From contig OZ037905.1 in NCBI GenBank assembly GCA_964035575.1, positions 25,001 to 89,000 of the forward strand: DNA of 64,000 nt, read 5' to 3'. The stretch is from Rhynchopus sp. YZ270_cl-10 (Eukaryota > Euglenozoa > Diplonemea > Diplonemida > Diplonemidae). A program made the position numbers and the translations under genes. The notes below the pieces were generated by a model. That model was not told the origin of the DNA. It did not search any database and saw only the letters and a program-made list of their open reading frames with translations. Of this stretch, positions 8,980-19,718 are shown piece after piece. How positions within the stretch are numbered: the stretch's first letter is position 1; each line of letters begins with the position of its first letter.

Positions 8980-11900
8980 TCATCCTGCCAACGCAAACCC
9001 ATCTGCATATAGGTTTGCAATACGTTCAGGGGTCACCTCTCCTCCACCTCCACCTCCCCCTTCTGCCACCTGATCCAACGTATGCAAGAAGCTTTGCAGA
9101 CAGTACAACGGGTCCTCTGGAGATTCACTAATCCTAGCTGCAAACGCCTCTAGGGAAACCACTTCGCAGCTTCCGTTGACCACCGCAGAGCCGAGCGTTG
9201 TCCAGGGCACTGCGGTGCATGAGGAGAGCTCTATTGTAGCACCGTTGCTCTTCCTGCTTGCTATGATCCTCATAGCCAAATGATCTGCAGGCTCGATCGC
9301 GATGCTTCCAACGGTCTTCGGCACTGTCCCCGATGTGATGCAACTCTTGCAGTATCTGTACACAAAATCCGCTGTGTTCCGCAACCCCGGAAACAGCGAA
9401 TGCGGTCCAACAAACCCACACCGTGCCACCACAGCACCCTCCACCTCAGATCTCTCCACAAGAAGCTCGGCCATTTCCTTCGTCGACGCATAACCCTTCC
9501 CTTCATCCGCAAGACGCAAGACACTTTGCAAAGAAGCCTCTCCCGTAACAGACTGCGTTGAAATATGCATGAGATCCGGCCCCAAATGCGCGCGGCGCAC
9601 AAATTTCAACACATTGTGCGTCCCAATCACATTCGCGGAACGCATCTTCGAATACGGCAGCACCCAGTTGACTAAGGCCGCCGCATGCACCACCCAGGTC
9701 ACCTTTCTTTGCAAGCGGGAGTAGACCTCAGGGGCCACCCCCAGATGGGGTGACGCGACGTCCCCTGCAATGGTGGTAACGTTGGTGAGGGAGACGCCCC
9801 TTTGCGTGCAGACCTCGCTGAGGCGTGATTGTGCTTCGCTGTCTGACGCTGCACGGATGAGGCAGACGACTGCAGCATCTGGATTGGTGGTGGTGATGCG
9901 TTCCAGAAAGGCGCCACCAACAAGACCGGTGGCGCCGGTTAACAAAACCACCTCTGGTGGTGTGCAGTCCGGTGTGTGTGGTAGTGTTGCGGGTTGTGCT
10001 ACTGGGCCGAACTGTGCTAAGGTGTCGAAGTCATGTGTGACGTCGTCCCTGCAGGTGTGGTTGGATGCTGCACCCATCGCCTCGGCTACGGTGATCTTGA
10101 TGCCCTGCTCCTTCCGCATTCTGTGAACCAGTCTTGCATATGTCAACGAATCGGTTCCCAACGCTTTCAAGTCAATGCCAACAGATTGTTCTTGGGAAAG
10201 CAGTTTGCGGAGAATGTCATGCAAAGTACGCTCCTTCGATGCAAACCCTGCTTCAAGCTCGCATTTGAAGTGCGCCGACACCTCGCGTCTGCAGATCTTG
10301 TGGGAGGGTGTCATCATGCCGTTGTCAGGGGTGAAGCGTGTTGGGGAGATGACGATGAAGGCAGGGTGTTCATGGCTGGGCAGGGTACTCTCCTCTGCAA
10401 CTGCAAGGAAGCTTTGCAGAACTGCCCTGGGAGTGTCCTGCTGTGTCGCCACTGCGTGCGCAGATGGGTACACCACACAAGCAACACCCGACGGCACCGT
10501 ATTGATGTGTACGTACACCTGATCCACAAGAGTGCTCCCCTTGCAAAACACGCCTGCAAGCGTTTCGGGCGACACAAACTCACCTTCCCCCAGCTTCACA
10601 ATATTAGACCTCCGGTCAATCACCGTAACGTAACGTCCGTCACGCACCTCAACCACATCCCCGGTGCGGAAGTAGCCGTCTGCATCGAAGAATTGTTCGT
10701 TCAGTTCAGGGCTGTTGTAATATCCTGGGGTTTGATCTGCTGTTTTGACGAGAAGTTCACCGCGTGGGTTGGGTATGTCCCGCTTGAAATAGCCAAGCTC
10801 GGGGACATCTTCGAGCTTGAAGTCTACGTCGAGCACACCGTCCCCTGCAATGTGGCCGACCTCGGTACTGCCGTAGCTTTCCTCGATGTGTTGACGGTAG
10901 AAAATCTTGCGAAGAAAGTCCAGCATGTGAGGCGGCACCTTGGCAGAGCCGACACCTACCTTCTGCAGCCTGGTCCCTAACACTACGTTGTACTTTGCGT
11001 TGACCTCCACGATCTGCTCCTTCGTCAAGCCCTGCACCTCAGTGTTGTACTCCGCCATGAGAGAGTTCCACACAGAGGGCACACCACCGATGCGTGTGAT
11101 GTGCATGCGCTGTGCACAGCGGTAGAGGTGTTTCATGTCCTGTTGGTACAGCATCCCGATCTGTCCGTTGCACATAAGGGTGTCCCAGACCTGGTTGCGT
11201 CCCATCATGTGTGTCAAGGGTTGGTACAGCAGCGTGACGAAGGGGTGGGGAGTGGAGTGCAGCGCTCTCCATGTGTCCCGGTGCATCATGGTGTGGGTGA
11301 AGATGGTTCCCTTTGCGGCGCCACTACTGCCGCTGGTGTAACAGATGCTACAAACATCCGTCGGCGCGACGTTCACAGGGGAGTACTGCAGGGTCTTCCC
11401 TTCTGCCATAAGCTGCGCGAAGCTGGTTTCCTTCTCTTCAGGAACCAAGGCAACGTTCTTCTCGGGGAGCAGAACAATGAGCTTCATGGCAGCAAGCACC
11501 TCTGGCACCAAGGAGGCCAGCTTCGCTTTGTGCGACGGAGAGCAAAAGAGGACGGAGGGCTTTGCGTTGCCGAAGACCCCTCGGAGTGTCTCGGCACTTA
11601 GCGTTGTGTGCACCGGGACAAAGAGAAAGCCCTGCGAGACGCAGGCGAAGTCTGTTGCCATGTACTCGACGGAGGTGCTGCTGAAGACGGCCACAACCTC
11701 TCCAGGGTCGATGTACCGTCGGAGACCAGAACCCACGGAGACTGCCATATCCTGCATTTGGGTGTACGTCGTCCACTTCTTTGTAAAGGATTCGTCCTCG
11801 AATTCGGCAACAAAGTTCAGCCCTGCAGCGTTCTTAAACGCTGCCGCAAGGTTTTCCCACAACGTCATATGGTGCAGCGACGTCAACCTCCTCGACTTAT

Positions 11901-12489
11901 CGCGTTTTTCTACAAGCAAATGGTCCTCAATCCCGTACTGTTCTTCCACATATTCCTCCCCAAATATCTCCTTCGCACACTCTCTGTGTCTCTGTCGCAC
12001 CAAAGAAGGGTCCTCCCGAAGGCAGTCGTCGCAAAAGTCTACATTACCGCAGGTTGTGCAAAAATAGCGACTTCCTTGTATTGTATCAGTCTGATTGCCA
12101 CGAACCAGACAGGCATCACACCCGAAATCGAGATGCTGTCGGTGTGCTTCTTCTGCGTAAAGGTGCACAACACTCTGGCTTTCTGTGACTACCCCAGGGT
12201 AGGACTTATCAATGAAGCCCCGTTGCGGAAGAAGTGGCGATGTGTCAGGGGAAACAACACCATGCTCGTCACAGAGGGCAAGAGTCTTCTTCTTGACGCG
12301 TCCCACAGCAGCGATCCAACGTGCGTTGAGACGCTGCTCACCATCCACAAACGCAAAGAGCTCCTGCGTAACCGGACCGCCCTCGCCTCGGCTGCCCCCA
12401 GTGTGCAGGCGCACCACGATCGATCCCTTGGAGACCACTCTATTCCCTACTGTCTGTGTAAGGACTGGGATTGGTGCTTTCGTTGCCAT
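8980..12489 (-). CDS. ZZ zinc finger-carboxylic acid reductase-like multidomain enzyme
   Basis: A 1169-residue, single-exon protein. Residues 117-170 hold a ZZ-like finger (CDAC 124-127, CTTC 144-147, CDDC 153-156, RHRE 167-170). An adenylation domain follows at about 205-650: YTSGSSGAAKG 384-394, ESYGSTE 537-543, YFRTGD 606-611, and DRRSN plus KLGEGEFV at 625-639, a signature close to carboxylic acid reductases. A carrier domain has LGTDSL with the expected phosphopantetheine Ser at 781. A terminal reductase starts TGATGLVGG at 851 and has YASTK (Tyr1000, Lys1004). The known family activates a carboxylic acid with ATP and releases it as aldehyde with NADPH. It needs a phosphopantetheinyl transferase. 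The role of the zinc finger is unknown. It interrupts the Ubl-WD40 array. Fatty acids are plausible substrates, not proven. Confidence 0.9.
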   Translation of the reverse strand: MATKAPIPVLTQTVGNRVVSKGSIVVRLHTGGSRGEGGPVTQELFAFVDGEQRLNARWIAAVGRVKKKTLALCDEHGVVSPDTSPLLPQRGFIDKSYPGVVTESQSVVHLYAEEAHRQHLDFGCDACLVRGNQTDTIQGSRYFCTTCGNVDFCDDCLREDPSLVRQRHRECAKEIFGEEYVEEQYGIEDHLLVEKRDKSRRLTSLHHMTLWENLAAAFKNAAGLNFVAEFEDESFTKKWTTYTQMQDMAVSVGSGLRRYIDPGEVVAVFSSTSVEYMATDFACVSQGFLFVPVHTTLSAETLRGVFGNAKPSVLFCSPSHKAKLASLVPEVLAAMKLIVLLPEKNVALVPEEKETSFAQLMAEGKTLQYSPVNVAPTDVCSICYTSGSSGAAKGTIFTHTMMHRDTWRALHSTPHPFVTLLYQPLTHMMGRNQVWDTLMCNGQIGMLYQQDMKHLYRCAQRMHITRIGGVPSVWNSLMAEYNTEVQGLTKEQIVEVNAKYNVVLGTRLQKVGVGSAKVPPHMLDFLRKIFYRQHIEESYGSTEVGHIAGDGVLDVDFKLEDVPELGYFKRDIPNPRGELLVKTADQTPGYYNSPELNEQFFDADGYFRTGDVVEVRDGRYVTVIDRRSNIVKLGEGEFVSPETLAGVFCKGSTLVDQVYVHINTVPSGVACVVYPSAHAVATQQDTPRAVLQSFLAVAEESTLPSHEHPAFIVISPTRFTPDNGMMTPSHKICRREVSAHFKCELEAGFASKERTLHDILRKLLSQEQSVGIDLKALGTDSLTYARLVHRMRKEQGIKITVAEAMGAASNHTCRDDVTHDFDTLAQFGPVAQPATLPHTPDCTPPEVVLLTGATGLVGGAFLERITTTNPDAAVVCLIRAASDSEAQSRLSEVCTQRGVSLTNVTTIAGDVASPHLGVAPEVYSRLQRKVTWVVHAAALVNWVLPYSKMRSANVIGTHNVLKFVRRAHLGPDLMHISTQSVTGEASLQSVLRLADEGKGYASTKEMAELLVERSEVEGAVVARCGFVGPHSLFPGLRNTADFVYRYCKSCITSGTVPKTVGSIAIEPADHLAMRIIASRKSNGATIELSSCTAVPWTTLGSAVVNGSCEVVSLEAFAARISESPEDPLYCLQSFLHTLDQVAEGGGGGGGEVTPERIANLYADGFALAG

Positions 12490-12506
12490 TTTGGAAGTAC
12501 AGCCAC

Positions 12507-12855
12507 CTATTCAACAGAAGAGGAGAACAAAGAAGTGTGGTCAGGAGAGAGAGGTTGCGTTGCATGCATTGTGAAAACGAGAATCGGAAACTTTTATTTT
12601 TCTGTATTTGTTGTTGAAACGGTGATGCATCATATTTTGTTACTCAAATTCTTGTCTCTAACACGATAAGAGGAAAACCACAAAAATCATCAAATCCTCC
12701 AGTGCTCTTCTTCCTTCCCATGTTGGTGCGTACATGTAGACAAAGGCCCAGACATGTATATATACCTTTACGTATCTTCCTGCGTGGAGTTACCCAGGCA
12801 AGGTGCAGGAAAGGGAAGCAAAGTTAGATGGCATCTTTCCGTTGTGGAAATGTGT
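12507..12855. repeat. Spacer duplicated at 4321-4720
   Basis: Nearly identical to the spacer between paralogs 1 and 2, including the small relic matching the start of the Ala/Glu-rich gene (about 12690-12740). Here it serves as the upstream region of the reductase gene, whose ATG at 12489 lies about 20 bases after an AG preceded by a pyrimidine-rich stretch (12506-12535). Confidence 0.6.
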
Positions 12856-13962
12856 TCAAGACAGGTGTGAGATGTCAACAATCTCAACACCCTCATCCCT
12901 GCCGTGCATCACCACACCACCACAGCTGCTGATTGCAAGACCAAAAGAATCGCTGCCCTCAAATTCACGGTGCACGAGTTGCTTCCGTGTTGAGATTGAC
13001 CACAAACACAATATACCAGAAGCGTATAGAGCAACAGTGTCGTTGGACACAGCCATGTTAGTATAGCAGTCTGAGTTGCTTCCAGAGAAAAAGGATGCGT
13101 CTTCAAATACACATTCACCTGTTTCGATGTTCCAGACACACACACAGATGTCCGTACATGCTGCAATGAAACGCTGGTTTGGCGACAGTGCCACATAATG
13201 AACATAAGAAGGGCATGTCAGAACAAGCACCTCCACCCCTGTCGTGTAGTCCCAGATGGTGACATCTTTGCTGCCCTCCTCAAACATCGCCACCCTGTCG
13301 CCTGTGACAACCATTACGTGCGCGGACTCCACAATGTGGCTCCATTCATGCACAACAACGCCTGTTGCAATGTCCCACACCTGCAAACCCTTGTTCTCGC
13401 ACCACGACAACAGCTTTGTTCCACAGGGTGACCATGCCGTGGCCCACCTCCAAGCATCACCTTCATCTCCAAAGGAGTGCTTCAATGCACCTGTCTTCAC
13501 GTCATGAACTTCAGCACACTCTGTGTCATTATTGATACATGAGATCCACTCACTGCACGGTGAGAAGGATGGGTTGCAGGCATTGTCTGCAGGGAAGCTG
13601 CACAGACACTCATGTGTTTCCGTGTCGAAGATGGACGCAACATTCTCGGGACACATCACTGCAAGGTACCTGTCACACGGGGAGAGTGTGAGCGACTGCG
13701 TCTCCTCCCGTGGTATCACCCCAGGAGTGATGTTGGCACCAGTGTAGTACAGCTCAACGGCACATCCCTCATCCATCTCCGTGTCGCAGATGCGCAAGTC
13801 GTCGTTGCCGATGTCGCCACCGCCTCTCATCCGCACACCAACATGCCGAGCACGTGGCACGCCAAGCTCCGCAACAAGCTTCCCCTTCACCTGTGCAAGG
13901 GTGGCGCTCCCGTCCACTTCTATCACACAGCTTGCAGACTCGAAGTGTCCTGTGATGTCCAT
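12856..13962 (-). CDS. Ubiquitin-like plus WD40 protein, paralog 4
   Basis: A 368-residue member with complete ending VDISHLS. Its first half resembles paralog 1 (PADNACNPSFSPC) and its fifth-to-sixth blade region carries the insertion FFSGSNSDCYTN shared only with paralog 2. Blade five has CVCVWNIETG where others have VRVWNIETG. The start is the shared MDITG methionine, preceded by the CCCCACAG site. It lies just upstream of the reductase in transcription order. Confidence 0.85.
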   Translation of the reverse strand: MDITGHFESASCVIEVDGSATLAQVKGKLVAELGVPRARHVGVRMRGGGDIGNDDLRICDTEMDEGCAVELYYTGANITPGVIPREETQSLTLSPCDRYLAVMCPENVASIFDTETHECLCSFPADNACNPSFSPCSEWISCINNDTECAEVHDVKTGALKHSFGDEGDAWRWATAWSPCGTKLLSWCENKGLQVWDIATGVVVHEWSHIVESAHVMVVTGDRVAMFEEGSKDVTIWDYTTGVEVLVLTCPSYVHYVALSPNQRFIAACTDICVCVWNIETGECVFEDASFFSGSNSDCYTNMAVSNDTVALYASGILCLWSISTRKQLVHREFEGSDSFGLAISSCGGVVMHGRDEGVEIVDISHLS

Positions 13963-15509
13963 GTTCAAGGGGTGTAACTCTGTTCTGTGGGGACAGGTGT
14001 GTGGAGGTAAATCAAAAGCATGTGGCCTGGGTAAGTGTCTGCATAGTGTGCGCCCCGTAATAAAAAGGCGAAGAGACATTTTATGTGTCGACCCACTACA
14101 GCCACCTATTCAACAGAAGAGGAGAACAAAGAAGTGTGGTCAGGAGAGAGAGGTTGCATTGCATGCATTGTGAAAACGAGAATTGGAAACTTTTGTTTTT
14201 TTGTGAATGTTTGTTTTTGTTGAAACGACAATGCGTTGTTTATATTTTTTTTATTTTTGTTTGCTTTTTGTTTTTGCTTTTGTTTATTTTTTGGGTATCA
14301 CTCTGAACATGACAGTTTTGAGGCCGACATGGTTTGCAGAAGCGACGGCCTAGACTAAGAGAAATATAAAAAGTGGAGTCGAAAGTGCACACGTCTCACT
14401 GGACGAGAGCACTGGAGAAAATAAAAACGCGTCGTGGTAAAGAAGAAATATAAAAGGCATCATAAAATCAAAATGTTATTTTAATGATATTTTGCCTTTC
14501 TCGCGTTTTTTTGTTTTGCTTATGTATCTTTTTATTCATATTTGTAGCGAATGCGCTTCCTTTTGCATGCTTTATGCTGTTACTAGCTCTTTTTTTTGTT
14601 ATTTTTATTTTTGGTTTTTCAATCTCAGAAAGTGGAATTGCCACATGAGCAAAGCACTCTCCTCATATGTCTTCCATTTAGGTCTTGTTTTCTTTTGGCC
14701 ACTTTTTTCTTTTAAAAAAAAACTCAGAATAATAGATCTACCAACCTCCAATGTGAAGAAAAAAAAAAGGCTAACGTTACTGCTGGGAAAGGACTTCAAT
14801 TTATTATTTTTTTGTGCCGTTTCTTCGCTTTTCGCACAACGACAAAAAAAGAGAGAAAAAAAAATAGAGAAACTGGGGGACGGGGGGGATATCACGTTTC
14901 TATGCACACCCGACAACATTGTTCTGTCTCTCACATGATGAGGCAGCAGCACCTGTGTGCGTTGGTTGGTATGTTTTTTTGGAAAAATTTGCATACATCT
15001 TTTCTGCAGACGAGCCGTCTTTGGCGCCGTCCCCCTGCACTTCCTCGGCCTGGTAGGGGTGGTTTTGGTTTACACAACAGGAATACTAAGGTGGATTTTG
15101 GGATTTCAAAAATGTTATGCAGATGCTAAGCAAAGTCTTCGCACACAAGCACTTGCGTGAATGAATACGATGAGGTAGGCAACGGTAGTGAAGCCACTAC
15201 TCGGAGACTTCCGCCCTGTGTGTGCAAAGTTGGCGGCAGAGAATAGAAACCCTCACCAGTCATCTCCCATGAAGATCACTCTTGCGGTGCAGGGAAGCAG
15301 CGTGTGCGTGAGAAGAGGCTGCGTGCAGTAGGTGGCATGCACGAAGTCTTCGTGATTGGCGACGTGCTCTAAGGAGAGGTGATTTAAGATCAATCCGCCA
15401 GCGACAGTGCAGCATTGCGTGGTCATTGTGGAAGACCTCGTGTGCATAGTGTCATTCGTTGACACAAATTTGCTGGAGTGTTTAAAGATAGCATCATGCC
15501 CAAACATAC
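13963..15509. other. AT-rich spacer without a recognised gene
   Basis: The first 220 bases repeat leader sequence of the array (14097-14180 matches 4318-4400). The rest is T-rich then mixed. On the plus strand a GTATGTTTTTTTGG...TTTTCTGCAG segment at about 14968-15017 looks like a 50-base intron, but the frames around it are too short to call a gene. The second exon of the Ala/Glu-rich gene probably lies in 15128-15480. Confidence 0.4.
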
Positions 15510-16118
15510 CTCCTTCCTGAGGAACGGCTCCTTCTCGTCCTTCTCCACCTCCTTCTGCGATTTGGGGGAGATGGACGGCGGGGCGTGGTCGGCCTCCTTC
15601 GTCTCCTTCACTTCTGCGGCCGCCTGGGCCTTCGCAGCCTCAGCCTCCTTGGCTGCTGCGGCTGTCTTCTGTTCTGCGGCCTTCTTCTCGTCGTCTGCCT
15701 TCTTGGCTGCTTCTGCCTCCTGCTGTGCCTTCTTCTGTGCCTCCAGCTCTGCCGCCTTGGCTGCAGCAGCCTCCTCTTCTGCCTTGGCTGCGGCAGCCTT
15801 CTCCTCTTCGGCCTTCTTCTCCTCCTCAGCCTTGGCCTCAGCAGCAGCCTTCTCCTCCCCAGCTGCCTTTGCTGCTGCAGCCTCGGCCTCAGCAGTTGCA
15901 GCGGCGTCAGCGTCAGCCACCTCAGCCACCTCCGTCTCCACTGCGGCAGGTGCCTCGGCCGTCTCAACAGGCGTCTCCTCTGCCTTCTCGGCCTCTACCT
16001 CAGGCTCGGGTTCGGGGGTCTCCTCAACCTCCTCAGGCTTGGGCTCAGTAGGCTCGGCCTGGTTCTGCCCACCTCCCCTGCCACCACCACGTCCTCCCTT
16101 GCGGTTCTTCTTTCCCAT
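15510..16118 (-). CDS. Ala/Glu/Lys-rich protein, exon 1 (3' end unresolved)
   Basis: The 203 codons begin MGKKNRKGGRGGGRGGG, a basic Gly/Arg-rich start, followed by a Pro/Glu/Val stretch and then about 110 residues of Ala, Lys and Glu that should form a long charged helix. The exon ends EPFLRKE at a GTATGT donor (15509). Two acceptors give short endings: one at about 15371 (SerThrSer...) and one at about 15227, continuing GGSLRVVASLP to a stop at 15128. I cannot choose between them. Function is not recognised; similar compositions occur in nucleic-acid-binding and structural proteins. The leader matches relics in the Ubl-WD40 spacers. Confidence 0.65.
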
Positions 16119-18926
16119 TTTGGTGCGTAGACAAAGGCCCTGGGTGGCATAGGGTATGAGCGAACAAAGGGTAAAGAGGTACAGATATCAGGTTATAACA
16201 TTAGTCATGAGGAGACGAACAACAACAAAAAAAAAAGTGTTGATTAAAGAGTTAAGGCAATCAGACTCGTTGAATGCGTCAGTGTAGTGCGCGTGCAGCC
16301 TAGGACATTTAGGAGCATCACAGACCTGCTATTGGCTCGCTCTTCCGCTAAAAAAACGCACGCAGTCCCCTTAAGAAGTGGATTCCCTGTTTCAATTTGG
16401 TCCGAAGACCGCATTGCCTAAAATATCGCTAAAAAAACGCACCGTAGAGTAACCGCAGAAGGAAGAAGGAAGAAGAAAGGTGAATTGATCCACGATTGCA
16501 AAAATAAATATGACCCTTTTTTTGTAAAAGAATAAGCACGGGAAGCCAGAGAGGTGACAAGAAATCGTCTGATAAAAAAATGGGGAGGAGATAAACGCCC
16601 GCGTGTGGCTGTTTTATTTTTGCGGCGTCGAATCAAAACGAAAAAAAAAAGACAACGGGTTTCACAACTATAGCAATCTCCACCCAGGGTGGGGGGTGCG
16701 TTCACAGAAGGCACATCACTTCCCTGAGAGTGGCAGAGAGACAAAAGAGGAACCCGGGGCTTTTTTATTGACCCCAGGGGGAGTTTTTTTTCTTCAAAAA
16801 AATGTGTCATGGGAGGGAAAGACCTTTCAGGCAAAAATGAGTTATTTCTCTTTTCTTTCTGTAGTACTGCAATAGAGGTTGGCGTCCCAAAAACAAGGTT
16901 TGCGGACCGTTCCTTTTGTCGCCAAACATATTTGGAGTACTGGATTTCGGAAGACAATGTCGTAAGTTTGTTTGTTTTCATTTCAAACTTTTGCGAAATA
17001 TAAAATCGAAAAATAAAAAAATCGACATGTCATTGTGTATGTAGTCACTGCAAGCAAGCAAGGAAAGGAAAGATGTAAGATAGGAAAACTGTTTGCCCTC
17101 AGAGGCAAATCAATTTTAAAACAGAAAAGACAGCAAACACTAATGGGCAAAAAAAAAAGGGGGGGGAATAAAAAAAAAACGAGAGCGGGGACGAAGTAGC
17201 TCTCTCACAAAAAACCAAGTCAACAAACACAAAAAAAACGTCTCCGCTTAGCAACCTGATAATAGCAAACACGACACTCAGAAGAAATAGGTTTTGTAAG
17301 ATGAACATAAGCCTCTTGCTTAGTCACCCCCCAGGAAAAAAAAAATTCTCTCCTATTTGAACGGCATCCGAAAGCCCGTACTTCTGCTTCCAAACTAGGT
17401 GACGAGAAGAACAGAAGAAGTGAGCCACTCATACACTCTTGTTGCCGATCTGATGGGGAGAGGGGGAAAGAGGGTGCCTTCACGGATGAATGAGCCTTAT
17501 GTGCACACACATCTGAAAAGGTGGAAAACGCCGCTTGCAGACGTAAGACTTAAAGTAATCCAAAAAAAAAAACAAAGAAAAGTTTATAAGATGATCCTTA
17601 GCCTCTCATGCTTAGCCACCTGAAAACAAATGGGGCATGTGCCTCTCAAATAAAGAGAAGACAGATGCTCTAAATAAAAGTTGAAAAAGGTAAAACATGC
17701 CTAAATCGTTGATTAAAATATTTGAGAAGCAATGTTGGGTGATCCATGATCATTTCCGTGAGAACACGCAACAGGCTGAGAGCCTGTGAGACGCTACTGA
17801 GAGCTGAGTGAAACATTCTCTCCCGTTCATAGGTTCACCCAAATGTCCCTGAAGGAAACATTTTTTTATATTTGCCCCTGAAATCAGCCAAATGCGTTCT
17901 CCTGGTGGGCGAGAACCATTTTTTGTGTGAATTTGAATATTTTCTCATAAAACCGTTTTCTCTCCGTGACACATATTCGAGACAAAAGATATAACAAGAA
18001 ACCATAGTACCTAACATTCGCCAACGAACCTCTCAGGCAAACACTTACCAAAGGAAAGAGATGAGTGTAAAGATGCTTGGCCCGTTTGGCGAAAGGTGTG
18101 AAAAAAAGGACGTAAATCCTTTTGGGAAAACACGGACTGAAGAGTCTGACGTGCGGTATTTTTTTTTTAGTTTCTTGAAATTTTCTGAAAAAATTGGTTT
18201 TATATTGTAGACATCCGAGGATGAGTTCCACCATTTCTTTATTTCTTTGCTGGCAGCCTGCATAGACAGCAGTACCTAAGATAGGTTCAGCACTCATGGA
18301 GTGGGGGCAGTTATCTGTGCTTGAGAGAAGGAGAGAGAGAGAGAAAAAAAAATGCTGTGAGATAGTGTAGTGTTCACCTCTGTGTGTGTGTGCAAATCTT
18401 CCGAAACTTCTCATCTTCCGTTCCGCTTAGACGGAAAACTTGAAAGGGTATAAATAGGTCTTGGATCGAGGAAAACTCCCCCCGAATTGAGACAAAAAAG
18501 AAGAAGATTCTTAGAGGAAAAAAAAAAGACGTTCACAAAAAAAAAATGGTTTTCGTTACTATCGATACTGGATACTCACTTTTATAGGTGAATAAAAAAA
18601 TGTTGAAAAAAAAAACTTTTTGTTTTTCCTTTTGGTGTGATCATGCCCCAGTATTCCATGCACTATTAGAGTGCCTCCATGTTGACCTAATTGGGGAATG
18701 TCACACCATTTTTTTTTTTTTTTTTGGCACAGTTTTTCGTGTGTCTGCGTTTTTTTAATTGCAAAAAATCCAAACATAACTAAAAAAACCCAGCAAATGC
18801 AAAGCAAGTCAAACAAAAAATCCAAAAGGGCACCTGATCAAACATAAACAGACGCACGCACAAAGAACAAAAATTCAGAGACAAAAAAAAAAATTTTTTT
18901 TTTAAAAAATGAACCACCCTCCTTTT
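16119..18926. other. Gene-poor spacer with short hairpin repeats
   Basis: No gene can be supported. Long apparent frames here are low-complexity and lack family motifs. The spacer holds hairpins of the ACGAGAG-loop family at 17298-17328, 17485-17514 and 17588-17621, and a copy of the TTGGTT..TGTAG repeat at 18192-18234. Confidence 0.5.
17588..17621 (-). ncRNA. Small hairpin, ACGAGAG-loop family type A
   Basis: On the minus strand the arms AGGTGGCTAAGC and GCTAAGGATCATCTT pair, with G-U wobbles at two outer positions and a two-base bulge. The loop is ATGAGAG. A second copy lies at 17298-17328. Whether it is transcribed as an independent RNA, acts in a transcript, or is just a repeat is unknown. 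Confidence 0.45.
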
Positions 18927-19682
18927 TTATCCACGGCTGGACGGCATCACTACCTCTGCTACGGATGGGTCGTCCAGGCACCAGATGGGGTATGCTGTCG
19001 AGGTGATCCCATGGATGGCCTGGGGGAAGCAGTGCACCACTGCACGGGTCATGACGTCTTGGAACTCGCAGGAGAGCGAGCCTTCGCCGTTGCTGTATTT
19101 GAGGGAGATCTGGATGATGACACCCTTCGAAGGGTCGTACGGGACGATGCCTGCGTCCTCGTCTCCGTAGATGCAGAGGTACGTGCTGGAGGACGTGCGT
19201 GTCAACCCTGTGATGTGCCAGATGTGGTTGCGGTTGTTCCTGCAGTGCTCGTTGAGGCCGATGTTAGGGTTGCACGTCACCCCAAAGTCGATGCGTGGTG
19301 AGCCTTTGATCAGGACTGCCCACGTCGAGTTCTCGCCCGCATGGATCGGTGGGTGCAGCACTGCGACGGCGTAGTCGGGACGCTGGCGTACAAGGCGGAA
19401 CTGCATCCCGCCGTTGTCGATCTCCGCAGCCTCGCCGCACTGCACAAAACGAAACGGCGCAATCGTCTCCGCAAAGAGCACGTCCTCGTTCGCAATGCTT
19501 GTGTCGCAGATCAGGTCCTGCGCATCGAGCTCCTCGTCGTTCAGCAGAAGACGTATCAAGTGTGGGTCAATGCTCATCGCGCGTGCCGCGTTCAGCTTGA
19601 TGTCCTCCACAGTGCCGTCCAAACTGACCTCCACAAAGTGGACAGAACCCTTCGTGTCCTTCACATACAGGTTCATGCTCAT
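18927..19682 (-). CDS. Ubiquitin-like plus SPRY-like protein
   Basis: A 251-residue protein. Residues 1-72 resemble a ubiquitin-like domain and share the segment LICDTSIANED with LRICDTEMDEG of the WD40 paralogs. The rest looks like a SPRY/B30.2-type beta sandwich: a core STWAVLIKGSPRIDFGVT, GVIIQISLKYSNGEG, and an ending with AYPIWCL. SPRY domains usually bind proteins, so a Ubl coupled to a recognition domain repeats the plan of the WD40 family with another scaffold. The start at 19682 is 4 bases after a strong Py-AG (19687-19716). Assignment of the second domain rests on pattern only. Confidence 0.6.
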   Translation of the reverse strand: MSMNLYVKDTKGSVHFVEVSLDGTVEDIKLNAARAMSIDPHLIRLLLNDEELDAQDLICDTSIANEDVLFAETIAPFRFVQCGEAAEIDNGGMQFRLVRQRPDYAVAVLHPPIHAGENSTWAVLIKGSPRIDFGVTCNPNIGLNEHCRNNRNHIWHITGLTRTSSSTYLCIYGDEDAGIVPYDPSKGVIIQISLKYSNGEGSLSCEFQDVMTRAVVHCFPQAIHGITSTAYPIWCLDDPSVAEVVMPSSRG

Positions 19683-19686
19683 TGCT

Positions 19687-19716
19687 CTAGGGAAGAGAAG
19701 GAGGGGAGGGAGGAGG
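19687..19716 (-). promoter_or_regulatory. Pyrimidine tract and AG acceptor at the start of the Ubl-SPRY gene
   Basis: Minus strand reads CCTCCCTCCCCTCCTTCTC then TTCCCTAG, four bases before the first ATG. This is a typical 3' splice site. Since no coding exon lies upstream, it is best explained as a trans-splice acceptor or the end of a 5'UTR intron. Confidence 0.6.
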
Positions 19717-19718
19717 TT

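Noticed and set aside
10033-10980. Plus-strand frames of up to 315 codons opposite the reductase
   Set aside because: Mirror frames of a GC-rich coding region; no motif, and the minus-strand frame has a full set of catalytic motifs.
16418-18414. Minus-strand frames of 187 and 176 codons
   Set aside because: Low-complexity, Phe/Ser/Lys-rich, and they run through repeat sequence; no family features.
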